Positions 25,044-34,724 of a stretch of 64,000 nucleotides of DNA are shown here, piece after piece. The first letter of the stretch is position 1; each line of letters begins with the position of its first letter. The stretch covers positions 434,001 to 498,000 of the forward strand of contig NZ_AP021872.1 of NCBI RefSeq assembly GCF_014218255.1, written 5' to 3'. Made by a program: the position numbers and the translations under genes. This DNA is from Mycoavidus sp. B2-EB (lineage in GTDB: Bacteria; Pseudomonadota; Gammaproteobacteria; Burkholderiales; Burkholderiaceae). The notes beneath the pieces are model-generated. The model did no database searches, was not told where the DNA came from, and saw nothing but the letters and a program-made list of their open reading frames with translations.

Positions 25044-27401
25044 TTAATAATCTGGCCGCTCGCGGTCAATCTGCATCCCACCATTGCGGCGATGAGATTG
25101 CGTTTCATTGGACTTTTCGCGCGTGATGCGCATCACATCTTGATTGATCCGCGTACGGCGCATGACATTTGCTAGATGCACGCGGTTGGCGACTTGAATC
25201 ACTAGGCGCAGCACGACAAATTCTTGGGCGAAATCTTCGTCCATTGAAATATGGGCAATATTGGCGTCGGCAGCTGTAATGTCTGCTGCAATGCGGGCAA
25301 AAACACCTTTTGTTTTACGCACCAGGATTTTAATCATGACATCGAATAAACGTCCTGGTTGGGGTGCCCAGGCGATATCGATCCAGCGTTCAGGGTCGCG
25401 TTTATGAATGCGGTGAGCGATGCGGCACTCTGTGGTGTGAACTGCCATCCCCAGGCCAAGCCCAATGTAGCCCATGATGGCATCTCCTGGAATCGGACGG
25501 CAGCAGGGTGATAACTGGACTGACATCCCTTCAGCGCCGCTAATCACGACTGGGGTTGGAACATGGGTGCCTAGGTTGGGTCCAGAGTACTTGGTGGCGG
25601 GGTCTTTATTCGCTTCATCTTCATGTTCTCCGAGCAAGACTTCAATGCGCTTTGCCATGAGGGCCGCAACGCAGCGGCCTAGTCCAACGTCAGCGAAGAT
25701 TTCTTGACTGCTGTGGTGAGTCCATTGTTCGAGTTTATCCCAGGCTTGCGGCGTCATATTGTCTAACGATAGGCCATAGCCTTTTAACGCTTGCTCTATA
25801 AGCTGCTTGCCCAATTGCACCGATTCATTGGAGCGCATCGTTTTGAGGTAATGCCGAATGGCCGAGCGTGCTTTCCCGGTGCGTACAAAGCCAAGCCATG
25901 CTGGGTTTGGTTTTGAGGAGTCGGCCGTGATAACTTCGACAATATCGCCGCTTTGCAGCTCAGTGCGCAACGGTAGCAGTTCATTATTAATTTTGACTGA
26001 AGCGCATCGATTGCCCAATTCACTATGGATTGCATAAGCAAAATCAAGTGCGGTAGCGCCGCGGGGCAACGTTATGATGGTTGATTTCGGCGTAAATACA
26101 TAGACTGCGTCTGGAAAGAGGTCGATTTTAACGTGCTCTAGGAATTCACTCGCGTCGCCGGCTTCCAATTGAATATCAAGCAATGATTTGAGCCATTGAT
26201 GCGCGCGTTGTTGCACGTCGTTTAGATCTGCGCTGCCATTCTTATAGAGCCAATGCGCGGCGACGCCGGCCTCGGCTATATCATGCATTTTCCGGGTACG
26301 AATTTGGAATTCAACGGGCGTTCCAAACGGGCCCACCAATGTAGTGTGCAATGATTGATAACCATTGATTTTGGGAATTGCAATGTAATCTTTAAATTTA
26401 CCGGGTACGGGCTTATAAAGAGAGTGCAGCACCCCCAAACATAAATAACATTCAATCGGTTTTTCGACCACGATGCGGAAACCATATACGTCAAGTACCT
26501 GCGAAAACGACAATTGTTTGTCGCGCATTTTGCGGTAGATGCTATAGATGGTTTTTTCGCGGCCCGTTACTTCGCAGTTGATTTGCTCATCAGCAAATGC
26601 GTACTGCACGGACTCCAGGATTTTGCTGACTACTTTGCGGCGATTGCCGCGCGCTGCTTTTACGGCTTTTTCAATCGTCGCATAACGATGTGGATGAAAA
26701 TTTGCAAAACTGGTTTCTTGTAATTCTCGATAAGTATTATTTAAACCTAAGCGGTGTGCGATGGGTGCATAAATATCGATGGTTTCGCGCGCGACGCGGC
26801 GGCGTTTCTCTGCCGGTACGGCGCTTAGCGTACGCATATTGTGCAAACGATCGGCTAGCTTAATGATGATCACGCGCACATCGCGCGCCATGGCTAGCAT
26901 CATTTTGCGGAAATTTTCCGCTTGCGCATCTTCCCGACTGCGAAACTCCATGCGGTCGAGCTTGGATAGCCCATCGACTAATTCAGCAACTTTGGGCCCA
27001 AAATGCTCGGTAAGTTCAGTTTTGGTGACCCCTTGATCTTCGATGACATCATGCAGTAATGCCGCTATGATGGACTGCGCATCGAGTCGCCAGCTGGCGC
27101 AGATTTCGGCAACCGCGACCGGATGCGTGATATAAGGCTCGCCACTTTGCCGATATTGACCAAGATGAGCTTGATCGCTGAAATGGAATGCAACTTTGAT
27201 TTGCTCGATTTCTGACTGTTCGAGGTATTCAGATAAAGCCGCGGTTAGGGTCGCGATTGAAACGACTTTATGCTTACGCGGATGTTCAGGCGTGACGGTG
27301 GGGCCAAATAAATGCTTAACCGACTGCTCAAGCACTACGTCGATATATTTGCGCGTGCTTGGCGTTTCTGAGGTGGAGGCAGACGACGAGTTCTCGTTCA
27401 T
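25044..27401 (-). CDS. spoT: Bifunctional (p)ppGpp synthetase/hydrolase
   Basis: This 785-residue Rel/SpoT enzyme makes and degrades (p)ppGpp. The HD hydrolase domain is intact (YITHPVAVAEI, ALLHDVIEDQGVT, KLADRLHNMRTL). The synthetase domain (GREKTIYSIYRKMRDK, VYGFRIVV, DYIAIPKINGYQSLHTTL), a TGS domain (VYVFTPKSTIITLPRGA) and a C-terminal ACT domain follow. Because the hydrolase motif is intact it is SpoT-like rather than RelA. The ATG at 27401 was chosen because GGAGG lies 5 bases upstream; the in-frame ATG at 27413 overlaps that site. It follows gmk and rpoZ in the same direction, the standard gammaproteobacterial and betaproteobacterial order. Confidence 0.95.
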   Translation of the reverse strand: MNENSSSASTSETPSTRKYIDVVLEQSVKHLFGPTVTPEHPRKHKVVSIATLTAALSEYLEQSEIEQIKVAFHFSDQAHLGQYRQSGEPYITHPVAVAEICASWRLDAQSIIAALLHDVIEDQGVTKTELTEHFGPKVAELVDGLSKLDRMEFRSREDAQAENFRKMMLAMARDVRVIIIKLADRLHNMRTLSAVPAEKRRRVARETIDIYAPIAHRLGLNNTYRELQETSFANFHPHRYATIEKAVKAARGNRRKVVSKILESVQYAFADEQINCEVTGREKTIYSIYRKMRDKQLSFSQVLDVYGFRIVVEKPIECYLCLGVLHSLYKPVPGKFKDYIAIPKINGYQSLHTTLVGPFGTPVEFQIRTRKMHDIAEAGVAAHWLYKNGSADLNDVQQRAHQWLKSLLDIQLEAGDASEFLEHVKIDLFPDAVYVFTPKSTIITLPRGATALDFAYAIHSELGNRCASVKINNELLPLRTELQSGDIVEVITADSSKPNPAWLGFVRTGKARSAIRHYLKTMRSNESVQLGKQLIEQALKGYGLSLDNMTPQAWDKLEQWTHHSSQEIFADVGLGRCVAALMAKRIEVLLGEHEDEANKDPATKYSGPNLGTHVPTPVVISGAEGMSVQLSPCCRPIPGDAIMGYIGLGLGMAVHTTECRIAHRIHKRDPERWIDIAWAPQPGRLFDVMIKILVRKTKGVFARIAADITAADANIAHISMDEDFAQEFVVLRLVIQVANRVHLANVMRRTRINQDVMRITREKSNETQSHRRNGGMQIDRERPDY

Positions 27402-27457
27402 ATTAGCCTCCATATATTAAGTAGATGCTGAGTTTAAACGAACTTCGCGGCGCGTGT

Positions 27458-27670
27458 TTATAGCGGAACTTTTTTCAGCATCTCGTTAATATCTATAATG
27501 CCGTCGGCGATTTCGCGCAAAGCGGCGACAGGTGCCTTATTGCGGTTGCCAACTTTGGTGGCGTGCCCTAGTATGAGTTGGCGTGCTCGATAAGTGGCAG
27601 CCAGCGTAAGGTCAAAACGGTTGGTGTTCGGGACGTTTTGCAAGCAGTCTTCAACAGTAATGCGGGCCAT
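27458..27670 (-). CDS. rpoZ: RNA polymerase omega subunit
   Basis: This 70-residue protein starts [21 protein letters not shown], with the conserved [10 protein letters not shown] helix and [14 protein letters not shown] that wraps the beta-prime C-terminus. Omega aids polymerase assembly and forms one of the ppGpp-binding sites. It lies between gmk and spoT on the same strand, linking it to the stringent response. The length matches the short betaproteobacterial form. Confidence 0.95.
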   Translation of the reverse strand: MARITVEDCLQNVPNTNRFDLTLAATYRARQLILGHATKVGNRNKAPVAALREIADGIIDINEMLKKVPL

Positions 27671-27748
27671 GATTCATTTTTCCTTTATAAGAATGAGTCT
27701 ATTTTACATCAGCAGGGTTGAGTGGGGGTTTTAGCCATTTTTGTTTTT

Positions 27749-28447
27749 CTAATCCGTCGTCGCAGCATGAATGCCCAGCTCTGCAAAAAGAGCCGCATGG
27801 CGCGCGCACTGAGAAGCAAAACGCAACCGTGTCGTGGCGATAATCGATTGCAATTGTGTCAGTGCATTGGCAAAATGATCATTGATCACCACATACTCAG
27901 CCTCGGCGGCGTGAGCCATTTCGCTGCCTGCTGCAAGTAATCTTCTCACAATCACATTAGGCGCATCCTGTCCGCGTTTTTTAAGCCGTTCTTCGAGCGC
28001 ATCCAGCGAAGGCGGCAAAATGAAAATGCTGACTGCATGACGAAACTGCCGGCGTATTTGGCGCGCCCCTTGCCAGTCAATTTCAAGCAGCACATCATGG
28101 CCAATTTCGATTTGTTGTTCAATCCACAGGCGCGAGGTGCCGTAATAGTGCCCATGTACCTCTGCACTCTCGATAAACTCGCCCCGCGCACGGCGCGCGA
28201 AAAAATCGTCTTGTTTAACAAAATGATAGGCGCGCCCATCTACTTCGCCAGGCCGAGGCGCGCGTGTCGTATAAGAGACCGATAAACTGATGCCGGTATC
28301 TTGCTCAAGTAAAGCGTTAACCAGCGTTGATTTGCCTGCACCGGAAGGTGCGATCACCATCAATAAATGCCCAGGGTGATGATTTTCTGCTGAGTAACTG
28401 GGTGGCGTAACGCAAAGAGGTGTATTAGATGGGGTTGCCTGGCTCAT
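27749..28447 (-). CDS. gmk: Guanylate kinase
   Basis: Gmk phosphorylates GMP to GDP. The P-loop [16 protein letters not shown] lies near residue 31, and the GMP-binding segment [22 protein letters not shown] and the strand [14 protein letters not shown] follow. The ATG at 28447 gives 232 residues; a TTG three codons earlier is less likely. The first 28 residues are a variable extension ahead of the kinase fold. It is upstream of rpoZ, and (p)ppGpp inhibits this enzyme in many bacteria. Confidence 0.94.
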   Translation of the reverse strand: MSQATPSNTPLCVTPPSYSAENHHPGHLLMVIAPSGAGKSTLVNALLEQDTGISLSVSYTTRAPRPGEVDGRAYHFVKQDDFFARRARGEFIESAEVHGHYYGTSRLWIEQQIEIGHDVLLEIDWQGARQIRRQFRHAVSIFILPPSLDALEERLKKRGQDAPNVIVRRLLAAGSEMAHAAEAEYVVINDHFANALTQLQSIIATTRLRFASQCARHAALFAELGIHAATTD

Positions 28448-28561
28448 AAATAACAATAATAGGCTCTAGGGTTAAAAATTAGAAATACTGCCTCGTATGA
28501 TTGAGGAGCGCGAGAAAAAGCCTATAGCTTAAAAACCACGACCACATTATCAACCACAAGA

Positions 28562-29500
28562 TTACTCCAGATTTTGTATCTGCTCGCGCATTTGCTCGAT
28601 TAAAAGCTTAAACTTCATCGCGCTATCGGCCAGTTCTTTAGCCGCAGCTTTTGAGCCTAGCGTGTTGGCTTCTCGGTTGAGTTCTTGCATCATAAAATCC
28701 AGTTGTTTGCCAACGCGGCCGCCTTGCTGGAGGATGCGTCTTGTCTCGTGCAAATGTGTGGAGAGTCGGCTTAATTCTTCGCTAATATCGATGCGAATGC
28801 CATACATCGTCATTTCCTGCCGGATCCGCTCTGCGGTTTCCTCGCGCGAGATGGGCGCTGGCGTATTACCTGCTGTGGCGAGGCCAAGGGCTTCTTGCAG
28901 GCGTTCGACAATTTTTTGTTGGTGTTTGCTGATTAACTCCGGCACCCAAGGCGTAATTTCAGTGACAATTTTTTCTATCTCGGTCACTTGATCAAGCAAT
29001 AGGGTAACGAGCTGCGCGCCTTCGCGTGCGCGCATATGGATTAATTCATTGAGCGCTTGTTGGGCGCATTGGATGACGGTTGCACTCAAGTTGTCTGTCG
29101 TCTGCGTTTTGCTGTTATTTTTACTCAGTACGCCAGGCCAATGCAAAATCTCGTTGGCTTTGAGCCGCTCAGCTTTGGGAAAGCGGCTCAGGATTTGATC
29201 TTCAATCAGTGCTAGCTGCGTTAGCGCATCATGATTAAGCGCGCCAATGGTCGGCAGTACTTCACTCCGTTGCAGGTTAATGCGAATCTCGACTTTGCCA
29301 CGGCCTAACTTTTGTGTAAGCATTTCGCGCATGGCAGGTTCCGTGGCGCGGAGCTCGTCGGGAATGCGGAAAGTCAGATCAAGAAAACGCGAGTTCACTG
29401 TGCGCAGCTCGACCGATACACTGGTTGCGGGGGCCTCGCTATTCGCTACAATGGGTACTTCGTGGGTGACGTTGGCGTAGCCAGTCATGCTATAAATCAT
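28562..29500 (-). CDS. yicC: YicC/YloC-family endoribonuclease-like protein
   Basis: This 312-residue protein opens MIYSMTGYANVT, the YicC signature, with a C-terminal DUF1732 region (YGIRIDISEELSRLSTHL, GGRVGKQLDFMMQELNREAN, KLLIEQMREQIQNLE). The family includes stress-linked ribonucleases that affect small-RNA decay in E. coli. The ATG at 29500 was taken over an upstream TTG. It is upstream of gmk on the same strand (about 115 bases) and diverges from rph, matching the conserved yicC-rph arrangement. Confidence 0.92.
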   Translation of the reverse strand: MIYSMTGYANVTHEVPIVANSEAPATSVSVELRTVNSRFLDLTFRIPDELRATEPAMREMLTQKLGRGKVEIRINLQRSEVLPTIGALNHDALTQLALIEDQILSRFPKAERLKANEILHWPGVLSKNNSKTQTTDNLSATVIQCAQQALNELIHMRAREGAQLVTLLLDQVTEIEKIVTEITPWVPELISKHQQKIVERLQEALGLATAGNTPAPISREETAERIRQEMTMYGIRIDISEELSRLSTHLHETRRILQQGGRVGKQLDFMMQELNREANTLGSKAAAKELADSAMKFKLLIEQMREQIQNLE

Positions 29501-29656
29501 CAATTACGCTCGCTCGAGGTTGCAACGCCAAATCATGGCGGGGGAAACTCATCTTAATCAGAAACAAGGGAGAAGAGTGTATTTTAAAGGATATACGCCC
29601 TTTGATGCCGGTATCGATGCGTTCAAGGTGCGGAGCAGTATATAATTTGGAAGTCT

Positions 29657-30397
29657 ATGAATCTACTCTCACTCCGGCCAGATGGCCGCGCGCCCGCTCA
29701 AATGCGTGAAGTACGCATCACCCGCCATTACACAAAACATGCCGAAGGTTCGGTGTTGATTGAATTTGGTGATACTCAAGTGATCTGTACGGCAAGTATT
29801 GCGGAGCGGGTGCCAGAATTTTTACGGGGCCAAAATCAAGGTTGGCTCACTGCAGAATATGGCATGTTGCCACGGGCGACGCACACGCGCAGCGAGCGCG
29901 AAGCGGCGCGCGGCAAACAGACTGGCCGCACTCAGGAAATTCAGCGTTTAATTGGGCGTGCGCTACGTGCAGCTTTTGATCTTAAAAAGCTCGGTGCGCG
30001 TACGCTGCAGATCGATTGCGATGTGCTGCAGGCGGATGGTGGCACGCGCACAGCGAGTATTACGGGCGCTTTCGTGGCTGCGTATGATGCCGTCACGCAA
30101 CTGTTGCACGACCAGCACATTGCACAACTGCCGATTATCGACTGGGTCGCTGCAGTATCGGTTGGCATGGTGGATGGCGTTCCTGTGCTTGATCTTAACT
30201 ATGATGAAGATGCCACGTGCGGCACAGATATGAATGTAGTGATGACAGGCCAAGAGGGTTTTGTCGAAATTCAGGGTACTGCCGAGGGTGCGGTTTTTTC
30301 TCGCACAGAAATGAATCAGTTACTTGACCTGGCGCAAATTGGCATTGCTGATCTAATCAAAAAACAAAAAGCCGCGTTGGAGTTAAGTGTTGCTTAA
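29657..30397 (+). CDS. rph: Ribonuclease PH
   Basis: RNase PH is a phosphate-dependent exoribonuclease that trims tRNA 3' ends. The 246-residue protein has [13 protein letters not shown] near the start, [35 protein letters not shown] and [18 protein letters not shown], and ends with a catalytic-domain [14 protein letters not shown]. The length fits full, active RNase PH. rdgB follows after 39 bases, a frequent pairing. Confidence 0.95.
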   Translation: MNLLSLRPDGRAPAQMREVRITRHYTKHAEGSVLIEFGDTQVICTASIAERVPEFLRGQNQGWLTAEYGMLPRATHTRSEREAARGKQTGRTQEIQRLIGRALRAAFDLKKLGARTLQIDCDVLQADGGTRTASITGAFVAAYDAVTQLLHDQHIAQLPIIDWVAAVSVGMVDGVPVLDLNYDEDATCGTDMNVVMTGQEGFVEIQGTAEGAVFSRTEMNQLLDLAQIGIADLIKKQKAALELSVA

Positions 30398-30436
30398 AAC
30401 CATCGAACCTTGATTTATTTATTGTGATGGCCCGCG

Positions 30437-31087
30437 ATGGATACAACAACTCTTGCTTCGTCTATGACGCTAAACCCGCATCAAGTGGTGTTAGCCTCTA
30501 ACAATGCCAATAAGCTGCGCGAATTTACGGCTTTGCTGGCGCAAGTAGGTTTGCCCTTAGTCTCGCAAAGCGAGCTTGGCATTACACCTGCGGCAGAGCC
30601 TCATCCAACCTTTGTCGAAAATGCGCTGGCTAAAGCGCGCCATGCCGCGCACCTCAGCGGTTTGGCCGCGTTGGCAGATGATTCCGGGTTATGCGTGCAT
30701 GCCTTGCATGGAGCGCCCGGAGTGTATTCAGCGCGTTTTGCGCAGCGCGCGGGCGGTGCTAAAACAGATGCCGCTAATAATGCGTTGCTACTCAGCGAGC
30801 TTGCAGCTTGTCGTGACCGGCGCGCCCACTATATTTGTGTCTTGGTTTACGTCGCCCACGCGCAAGATCCTGAACCTATCATTGTTGAGGCGCGTTGGTA
30901 TGGTGAAATTGCAAAAGTAGCGCGCGGCGAGTACGGCTTTGGCTATGATCCGCTTTTTTATCTGCCTGAGCTCGGACAGACGGCAGCGGAACTGGCGCCT
31001 GCAGTTAAGAACACCATAAGTCATCGTGCACTTGCGAGTGAGCATTTAATTAAGCGGCTTAAAAATGAGAGGATGAAAAACCTGTAA
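30437..31087 (+). CDS. rdgB: dITP/XTP pyrophosphatase (RdgB/HAM1)
   Basis: This enzyme hydrolyses non-canonical purine nucleoside triphosphates to monophosphates and keeps inosine and xanthosine out of DNA. Conserved stretches are VLASNNANKLREF, FVENALAKARHAA, the metal-binding ADDSGLCVHALHGAPGVYSAR, and GYGFGYDPLFYLPE with the final SHRALA. A 16-residue N-terminal extension precedes the first strand. The stop at 31087 is one base away from the start of hemW, so the two are co-transcribed, with rph upstream. Confidence 0.94.
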   Translation: MDTTTLASSMTLNPHQVVLASNNANKLREFTALLAQVGLPLVSQSELGITPAAEPHPTFVENALAKARHAAHLSGLAALADDSGLCVHALHGAPGVYSARFAQRAGGAKTDAANNALLLSELAACRDRRAHYICVLVYVAHAQDPEPIIVEARWYGEIAKVARGEYGFGYDPLFYLPELGQTAAELAPAVKNTISHRALASEHLIKRLKNERMKNL

Positions 31088-31088
31088 T

Positions 31089-32318
31089 ATGGGTTCAGAT
31101 GTAAATACAGCTCAGCCAGTTGCGCAAACAGAGCGCACTATAGCGGCACCGCTTTTTTCGACAAAACGCATTCGGCTTAGTGCGTTACCGCCACTCTCGC
31201 TCTATCTGCATTTTCCATGGTGTGTAAAAAAATGCCCTTATTGCGATTTCAATTCGCATGAATGGAAGGGCGTTGGCGAGTTTCCAGAAGAGGTTTACCT
31301 GGATGCGCTGTGCGCTGATCTTGAGCAGGCGCTGCCCCTCATTTGGGGGCGTACCATTCATACGGTATTTATTGGCGGTGGAACGCCTAGCTTATTGTCG
31401 GCCAAAGGACTCGACCGGCTCTTGGCAGATGTGCGCGCGCGCGTGCCACTGATCGCGGATGCGGAAATTACATTAGAGGCGAATCCTGGCACATTCGAGG
31501 CTGAGAAATTCAGCCAATTCCGTAGCAGCGGCGTCAATCGTTTGTCGCTTGGGATACAAAGTTTTGACGATGCTCAGCTGGCTACGCTGGGCCGCATTCA
31601 TGATGGGTCGCAAGCGCGCCGCGCGACGGAAGTTGCGCAGCGCCTATTTGATCGCTTTAATCTTGATTTAATGTTTGCGCTTCCTGGGCAAACCTTAAGT
31701 GCGTGTCAGGCTGATTTGGAAACGGCACTTTCGTATAGTCCGCCTCATCTCTCTCTGTATCAACTGACGCTTGAACCTAACACGCGCTTTGCAAAATACC
31801 CGCCCACGTTACCGGACCATGATATCTGCGCGGATATGCAGGAATGGATCCATCAGCGTATGCATGAGGCGGGCTACCTTCATTATGAAGTATCCGCGTA
31901 TGCGCAGCCGCGCCAAGCCTGTCAGCATAATCTGAATTATTGGCGTTTTGGCGATTACTTAGGGATTGGTGCAGGTGCGCATAGCAAGCTTTCCTTTCCC
32001 GAGCGTATTATTCGGCAAATACGCTATAAACATCCAGCGACTTACATTGCACAAGCTAAGCAAGCGCTTTTTGTGCAGGAAGAGCATGAAGTGAATGCGA
32101 GCGAATTGCCGTTTGAGTTTATGTTAAACGTATTGCGTTTGCCAGAAGGGTTTCCGGTGTATCAATTTACGGAGCGCACGGGTTTGTCCATGACGACGAT
32201 CGCGGCATCTTTGCGCGCTGCCGAAGCGCGTGGCTTACTTTTGTGCAATCATGAAACGATTGCGCCAACGCCGCTTGGCCAGCGTTTTTTAAATGATTTA
32301 CAAAGCTTGTTTTTGTGA
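31089..32318 (+). CDS. hemW: HemW-like radical SAM haem chaperone
   Basis: This 409-residue radical SAM protein has the CxxxCxxC cluster motif in CVKKCPYCDFNSH near residue 45. GGGTPSLLSAKGLDRLL, EANPGTFEAEKF, RLSLGIQSFDDAQLATLGR and the HemN C-terminal domain follow. HemW is related to oxygen-independent coproporphyrinogen oxidase but lacks its extra N-terminal cysteine pattern; it is thought to insert haem into respiratory proteins. A variable 35-residue N-terminal extension precedes the core. It is the last gene of rph-rdgB-hemW. Confidence 0.92.
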   Translation: MGSDVNTAQPVAQTERTIAAPLFSTKRIRLSALPPLSLYLHFPWCVKKCPYCDFNSHEWKGVGEFPEEVYLDALCADLEQALPLIWGRTIHTVFIGGGTPSLLSAKGLDRLLADVRARVPLIADAEITLEANPGTFEAEKFSQFRSSGVNRLSLGIQSFDDAQLATLGRIHDGSQARRATEVAQRLFDRFNLDLMFALPGQTLSACQADLETALSYSPPHLSLYQLTLEPNTRFAKYPPTLPDHDICADMQEWIHQRMHEAGYLHYEVSAYAQPRQACQHNLNYWRFGDYLGIGAGAHSKLSFPERIIRQIRYKHPATYIAQAKQALFVQEEHEVNASELPFEFMLNVLRLPEGFPVYQFTERTGLSMTTIAASLRAAEARGLLLCNHETIAPTPLGQRFLNDLQSLFL

Positions 32319-32392
32319 GCTTAAGCGGCAGGCGAAAGAGTGATGTATGAGTTATATTATGCTCAATCCTGAGTTACAATAGCGTTTTTTTG

Positions 32393-32482
32393 GGAGATGT
32401 GGCCGAGCGGTTTAAGGCAGCTGACTTGAAATCAGCCGTACGGGCGACCGTACCGTGGGTTCGAATCCTACCATCTCCGCCA
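32393..32482 (+). tRNA. tRNA-Ser (anticodon UGA)
   Basis: A 90-base class II tRNA with acceptor GGAGATG/CATCTCC, anticodon stem GCTGA/TCAGC around CTTGAAA (anticodon TGA), a long variable arm (CGTACGGGCGACCGTACCG), T-arm GTGGGTTCGAATCCTAC and encoded CCA at 32480-32482. TACAAT at 32375-32380 is a likely -10. It forms the left edge of the second accessory block. Confidence 0.97.
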
Positions 32483-32648
32483 GCTGTACTACAGACGTCG
32501 CCAAGCTTTAACAAAAAGTATTAGTATTTAAAAGGGTTGGCGGGGGTTTTGTTGCAAATAATGCCCAGGTTTAGCAAGGGGGCAGCCAGTGCAAAAATTG
32601 AGTAGGTCGGATGGATCTCCACAACCGACTTTTACTTGCCGCTTTTTA

Positions 32649-33767
32649 TCAACCCAAAAGCCAATGGTTATAGCGTTCAATCACAGCACTGTGCCTACTC
32701 GCCCAATATCCCCCATCGCTCGGCATCCCTTTTTCCAAATTCTCTGGATAAGTGGCAAGTAGTCTTACATATTTGGGATCAATGCGGTTTCTTTGTAAAA
32801 CCTCTTGGGTTAAAGCGCTAGGTTGGGTCGGGGCTATCCCATAGGGGATAAGGCGTGCCTGTCGATCAGGGTCTGTGGCAAATTGGATAAATTGCTGGCA
32901 AGCATCCGCATTAGGCGTATCTTTTAAAATGGTCCAATTATCGTATCCGTAGATATGTTGATCCCAGGAAAACGCAACGGGCGCACCCACTTCAATAGCA
33001 GCGAGTGCACCCAGTGAAAAGATAGGAAGTAAATCGACTTCGCCCGTTTTCAGGAGATGTTCAGCCTGGGGCGCATTTTGCCACCAGACGGAAATATGCG
33101 GCTTGATTTTATCCAGGCTACGAAAGGCGCGCTCAAGATCATTACCGGAATAGACGTCTCCGGGTGGTACGCCATCGGCCAGTAAGGCTTCTTCTATCGT
33201 ATCAAACGGAATTTTGCGCAGGGCGCGACGGCCTGGGAAATTTTTCACATCCCAAAAATCCTTCCACGTTCTCGGTGCTTGGCGTCCTTTGAATGCCTCT
33301 TCACGATAGGCGAGCACGGTAGAGTAGACATTCATCCCAACGCTACATTCTGACAAAAAGTGCGGCATGATGGTTGAAACTACGGGATCATGCTCAAGCT
33401 CATGCTTTTCCAAATAACCGTCCTTGCTTAGGATCGGAACGGCCCGATTGCCCAGGCACGCCATATTCCAATGATATGTCCCCGTATTGACCATGGTTTT
33501 AATTTCGGCGATAGGCTCTACATTGGATATGATGGCCTCGACCTCTATCCCGGTTTCCTTTGTGAAGGGTTCGAAGAGTATTTTGGTATAAGCAATATGA
33601 TCCCTTCCGCCCGAGGTGCGGATAATAATTTTTTGCTTTGATTTTTGGGTGAGTTTAAGAGACGGTTTAATGAGGGGGACACTCACCACGGATGCTACAC
33701 CCAAACCGGCTATCACTGTCTTAATCATATTACGTCGACTCCTGAGAAATTGATTTTGCCCTTTCAT
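32649..33767 (-). CDS. Orphan PotD-like solute-binding protein, copy 4
   Basis: This 372-residue binding protein has a twin-arginine-like signal (Arg11-Arg12 in SRRNMIKTV, then AGLGVASVVSVPL). It shares RTSGGRDHIAYTKILFEPF, FWDVKNFPGRRALRK, AFSWDQHIYGYDNW and the C-terminal RLIPYGIAPTQPSAL with copy 1, to which it is much closer than to copies 2 and 3, although 15 kb lie between them. It ends YNHWLLG. The upstream LysR stop is directly followed by its ATG (33765-33767), so it is translationally linked to that regulator. No ABC permease or ATPase gene is adjacent. Confidence 0.85.
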   Translation of the reverse strand: MKGQNQFLRSRRNMIKTVIAGLGVASVVSVPLIKPSLKLTQKSKQKIIIRTSGGRDHIAYTKILFEPFTKETGIEVEAIISNVEPIAEIKTMVNTGTYHWNMACLGNRAVPILSKDGYLEKHELEHDPVVSTIMPHFLSECSVGMNVYSTVLAYREEAFKGRQAPRTWKDFWDVKNFPGRRALRKIPFDTIEEALLADGVPPGDVYSGNDLERAFRSLDKIKPHISVWWQNAPQAEHLLKTGEVDLLPIFSLGALAAIEVGAPVAFSWDQHIYGYDNWTILKDTPNADACQQFIQFATDPDRQARLIPYGIAPTQPSALTQEVLQRNRIDPKYVRLLATYPENLEKGMPSDGGYWASRHSAVIERYNHWLLG

Positions 33768-34724
33768 TTAGCCTTCCTCCCTAGACCTGATGAGTGAGCT
33801 ATCGTTAGCCGTTGACTCCTGCGTAAAAATAGAAAGCCCTCCATGAAGCAATTTAAGCAATTGGTGAGTAGCGGGCAGCAAGGGTCTACCCCGTCTAACA
33901 ACCAAAGCCAGTTTGGCTGACTGAAAAACGGGATGAACAATTTCTAGCGCAATAAGCTCACCCTTTTTAATTTCTTCTCGTGCTGAAAAAACCGACATAA
34001 ATACTGTACCCAAGCTGTCGCAGGCAAATTTTTTCCGTGCCGCCGTTGAATCACTTTCAAATATGCAGGGGGGAAGGGCAATTTTTTCTGTGTGGCAAGC
34101 GGACTGGACCAGTTCTCGTAACACACCCGAAGCCGGTAGTGAAAGTGAGGAGCTCATCGCTTCTTTAAGTGTGACCTTTTGTTTGTGAGCCAGAGGGTGT
34201 TCTTTGCTCACTAACATATATAAGGGTAACGGCACGCTTGCATAAAGTTGAAGATCCGGTCTTTCAGGGCAAAGGTGGATGATTCCTATATGCAAAATGT
34301 CTTCGAGGATTTGATGAATAATTTTATGCGGCTCGAAAATTTCTTCGATATTCAGGTTGACATCGGGAAATTGACGATGAAATTGATTGAATACGCCCAT
34401 GAGTGGGGCAACGAATGTACTGGCGGTAGCGATATGAATACGTCCTCGTCGCATTTCACTCAGTGCCTGTAAACCCGCTTCAAACTCTGCTTGTGCCTCG
34501 CAGTTCTTGCGATAATATTCAAGTAATAATTTGGCCACCTCGGTTGGCGCAACACCGCGGGGCCGTCGCTCGAATAATTTAAATCCGATCTCTTCTTCTA
34601 ACAGACAGATTTGCCGCGTAATCACCGAGCAGTCTGTATTCAAATAATCAGAAGCTGTACGAATTTTTCCGTGGGTGTAGACCGAGTAGAAGTACCTCAG
34701 CCTGCGCTGGTTAATTTCTCTCAT
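33768..34724 (-). CDS. LysR-family regulator coupled to solute-binding gene 4
   Basis: This 318-residue LysR protein starts MREINQRRLRYFYSVYTHG, with AGGAG 6 bases before the ATG. Its helix-turn-helix is KIRTASDYLNTDCSVITRQI and the wing FERRPRGVAPTEVAKLL, very close to the regulator at 18763 (which has RGVVPTDTAKLL). The stop codon directly abuts the start of the binding-protein gene. The pair repeats the LysR-then-receptor order seen twice in the 16-22 kb block. A C-terminal tail rich in Ser, Arg and Glu is not part of the fold. Confidence 0.87.
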   Translation of the reverse strand: MREINQRRLRYFYSVYTHGKIRTASDYLNTDCSVITRQICLLEEEIGFKLFERRPRGVAPTEVAKLLLEYYRKNCEAQAEFEAGLQALSEMRRGRIHIATASTFVAPLMGVFNQFHRQFPDVNLNIEEIFEPHKIIHQILEDILHIGIIHLCPERPDLQLYASVPLPLYMLVSKEHPLAHKQKVTLKEAMSSSLSLPASGVLRELVQSACHTEKIALPPCIFESDSTAARKKFACDSLGTVFMSVFSAREEIKKGELIALEIVHPVFQSAKLALVVRRGRPLLPATHQLLKLLHGGLSIFTQESTANDSSLIRSREEG

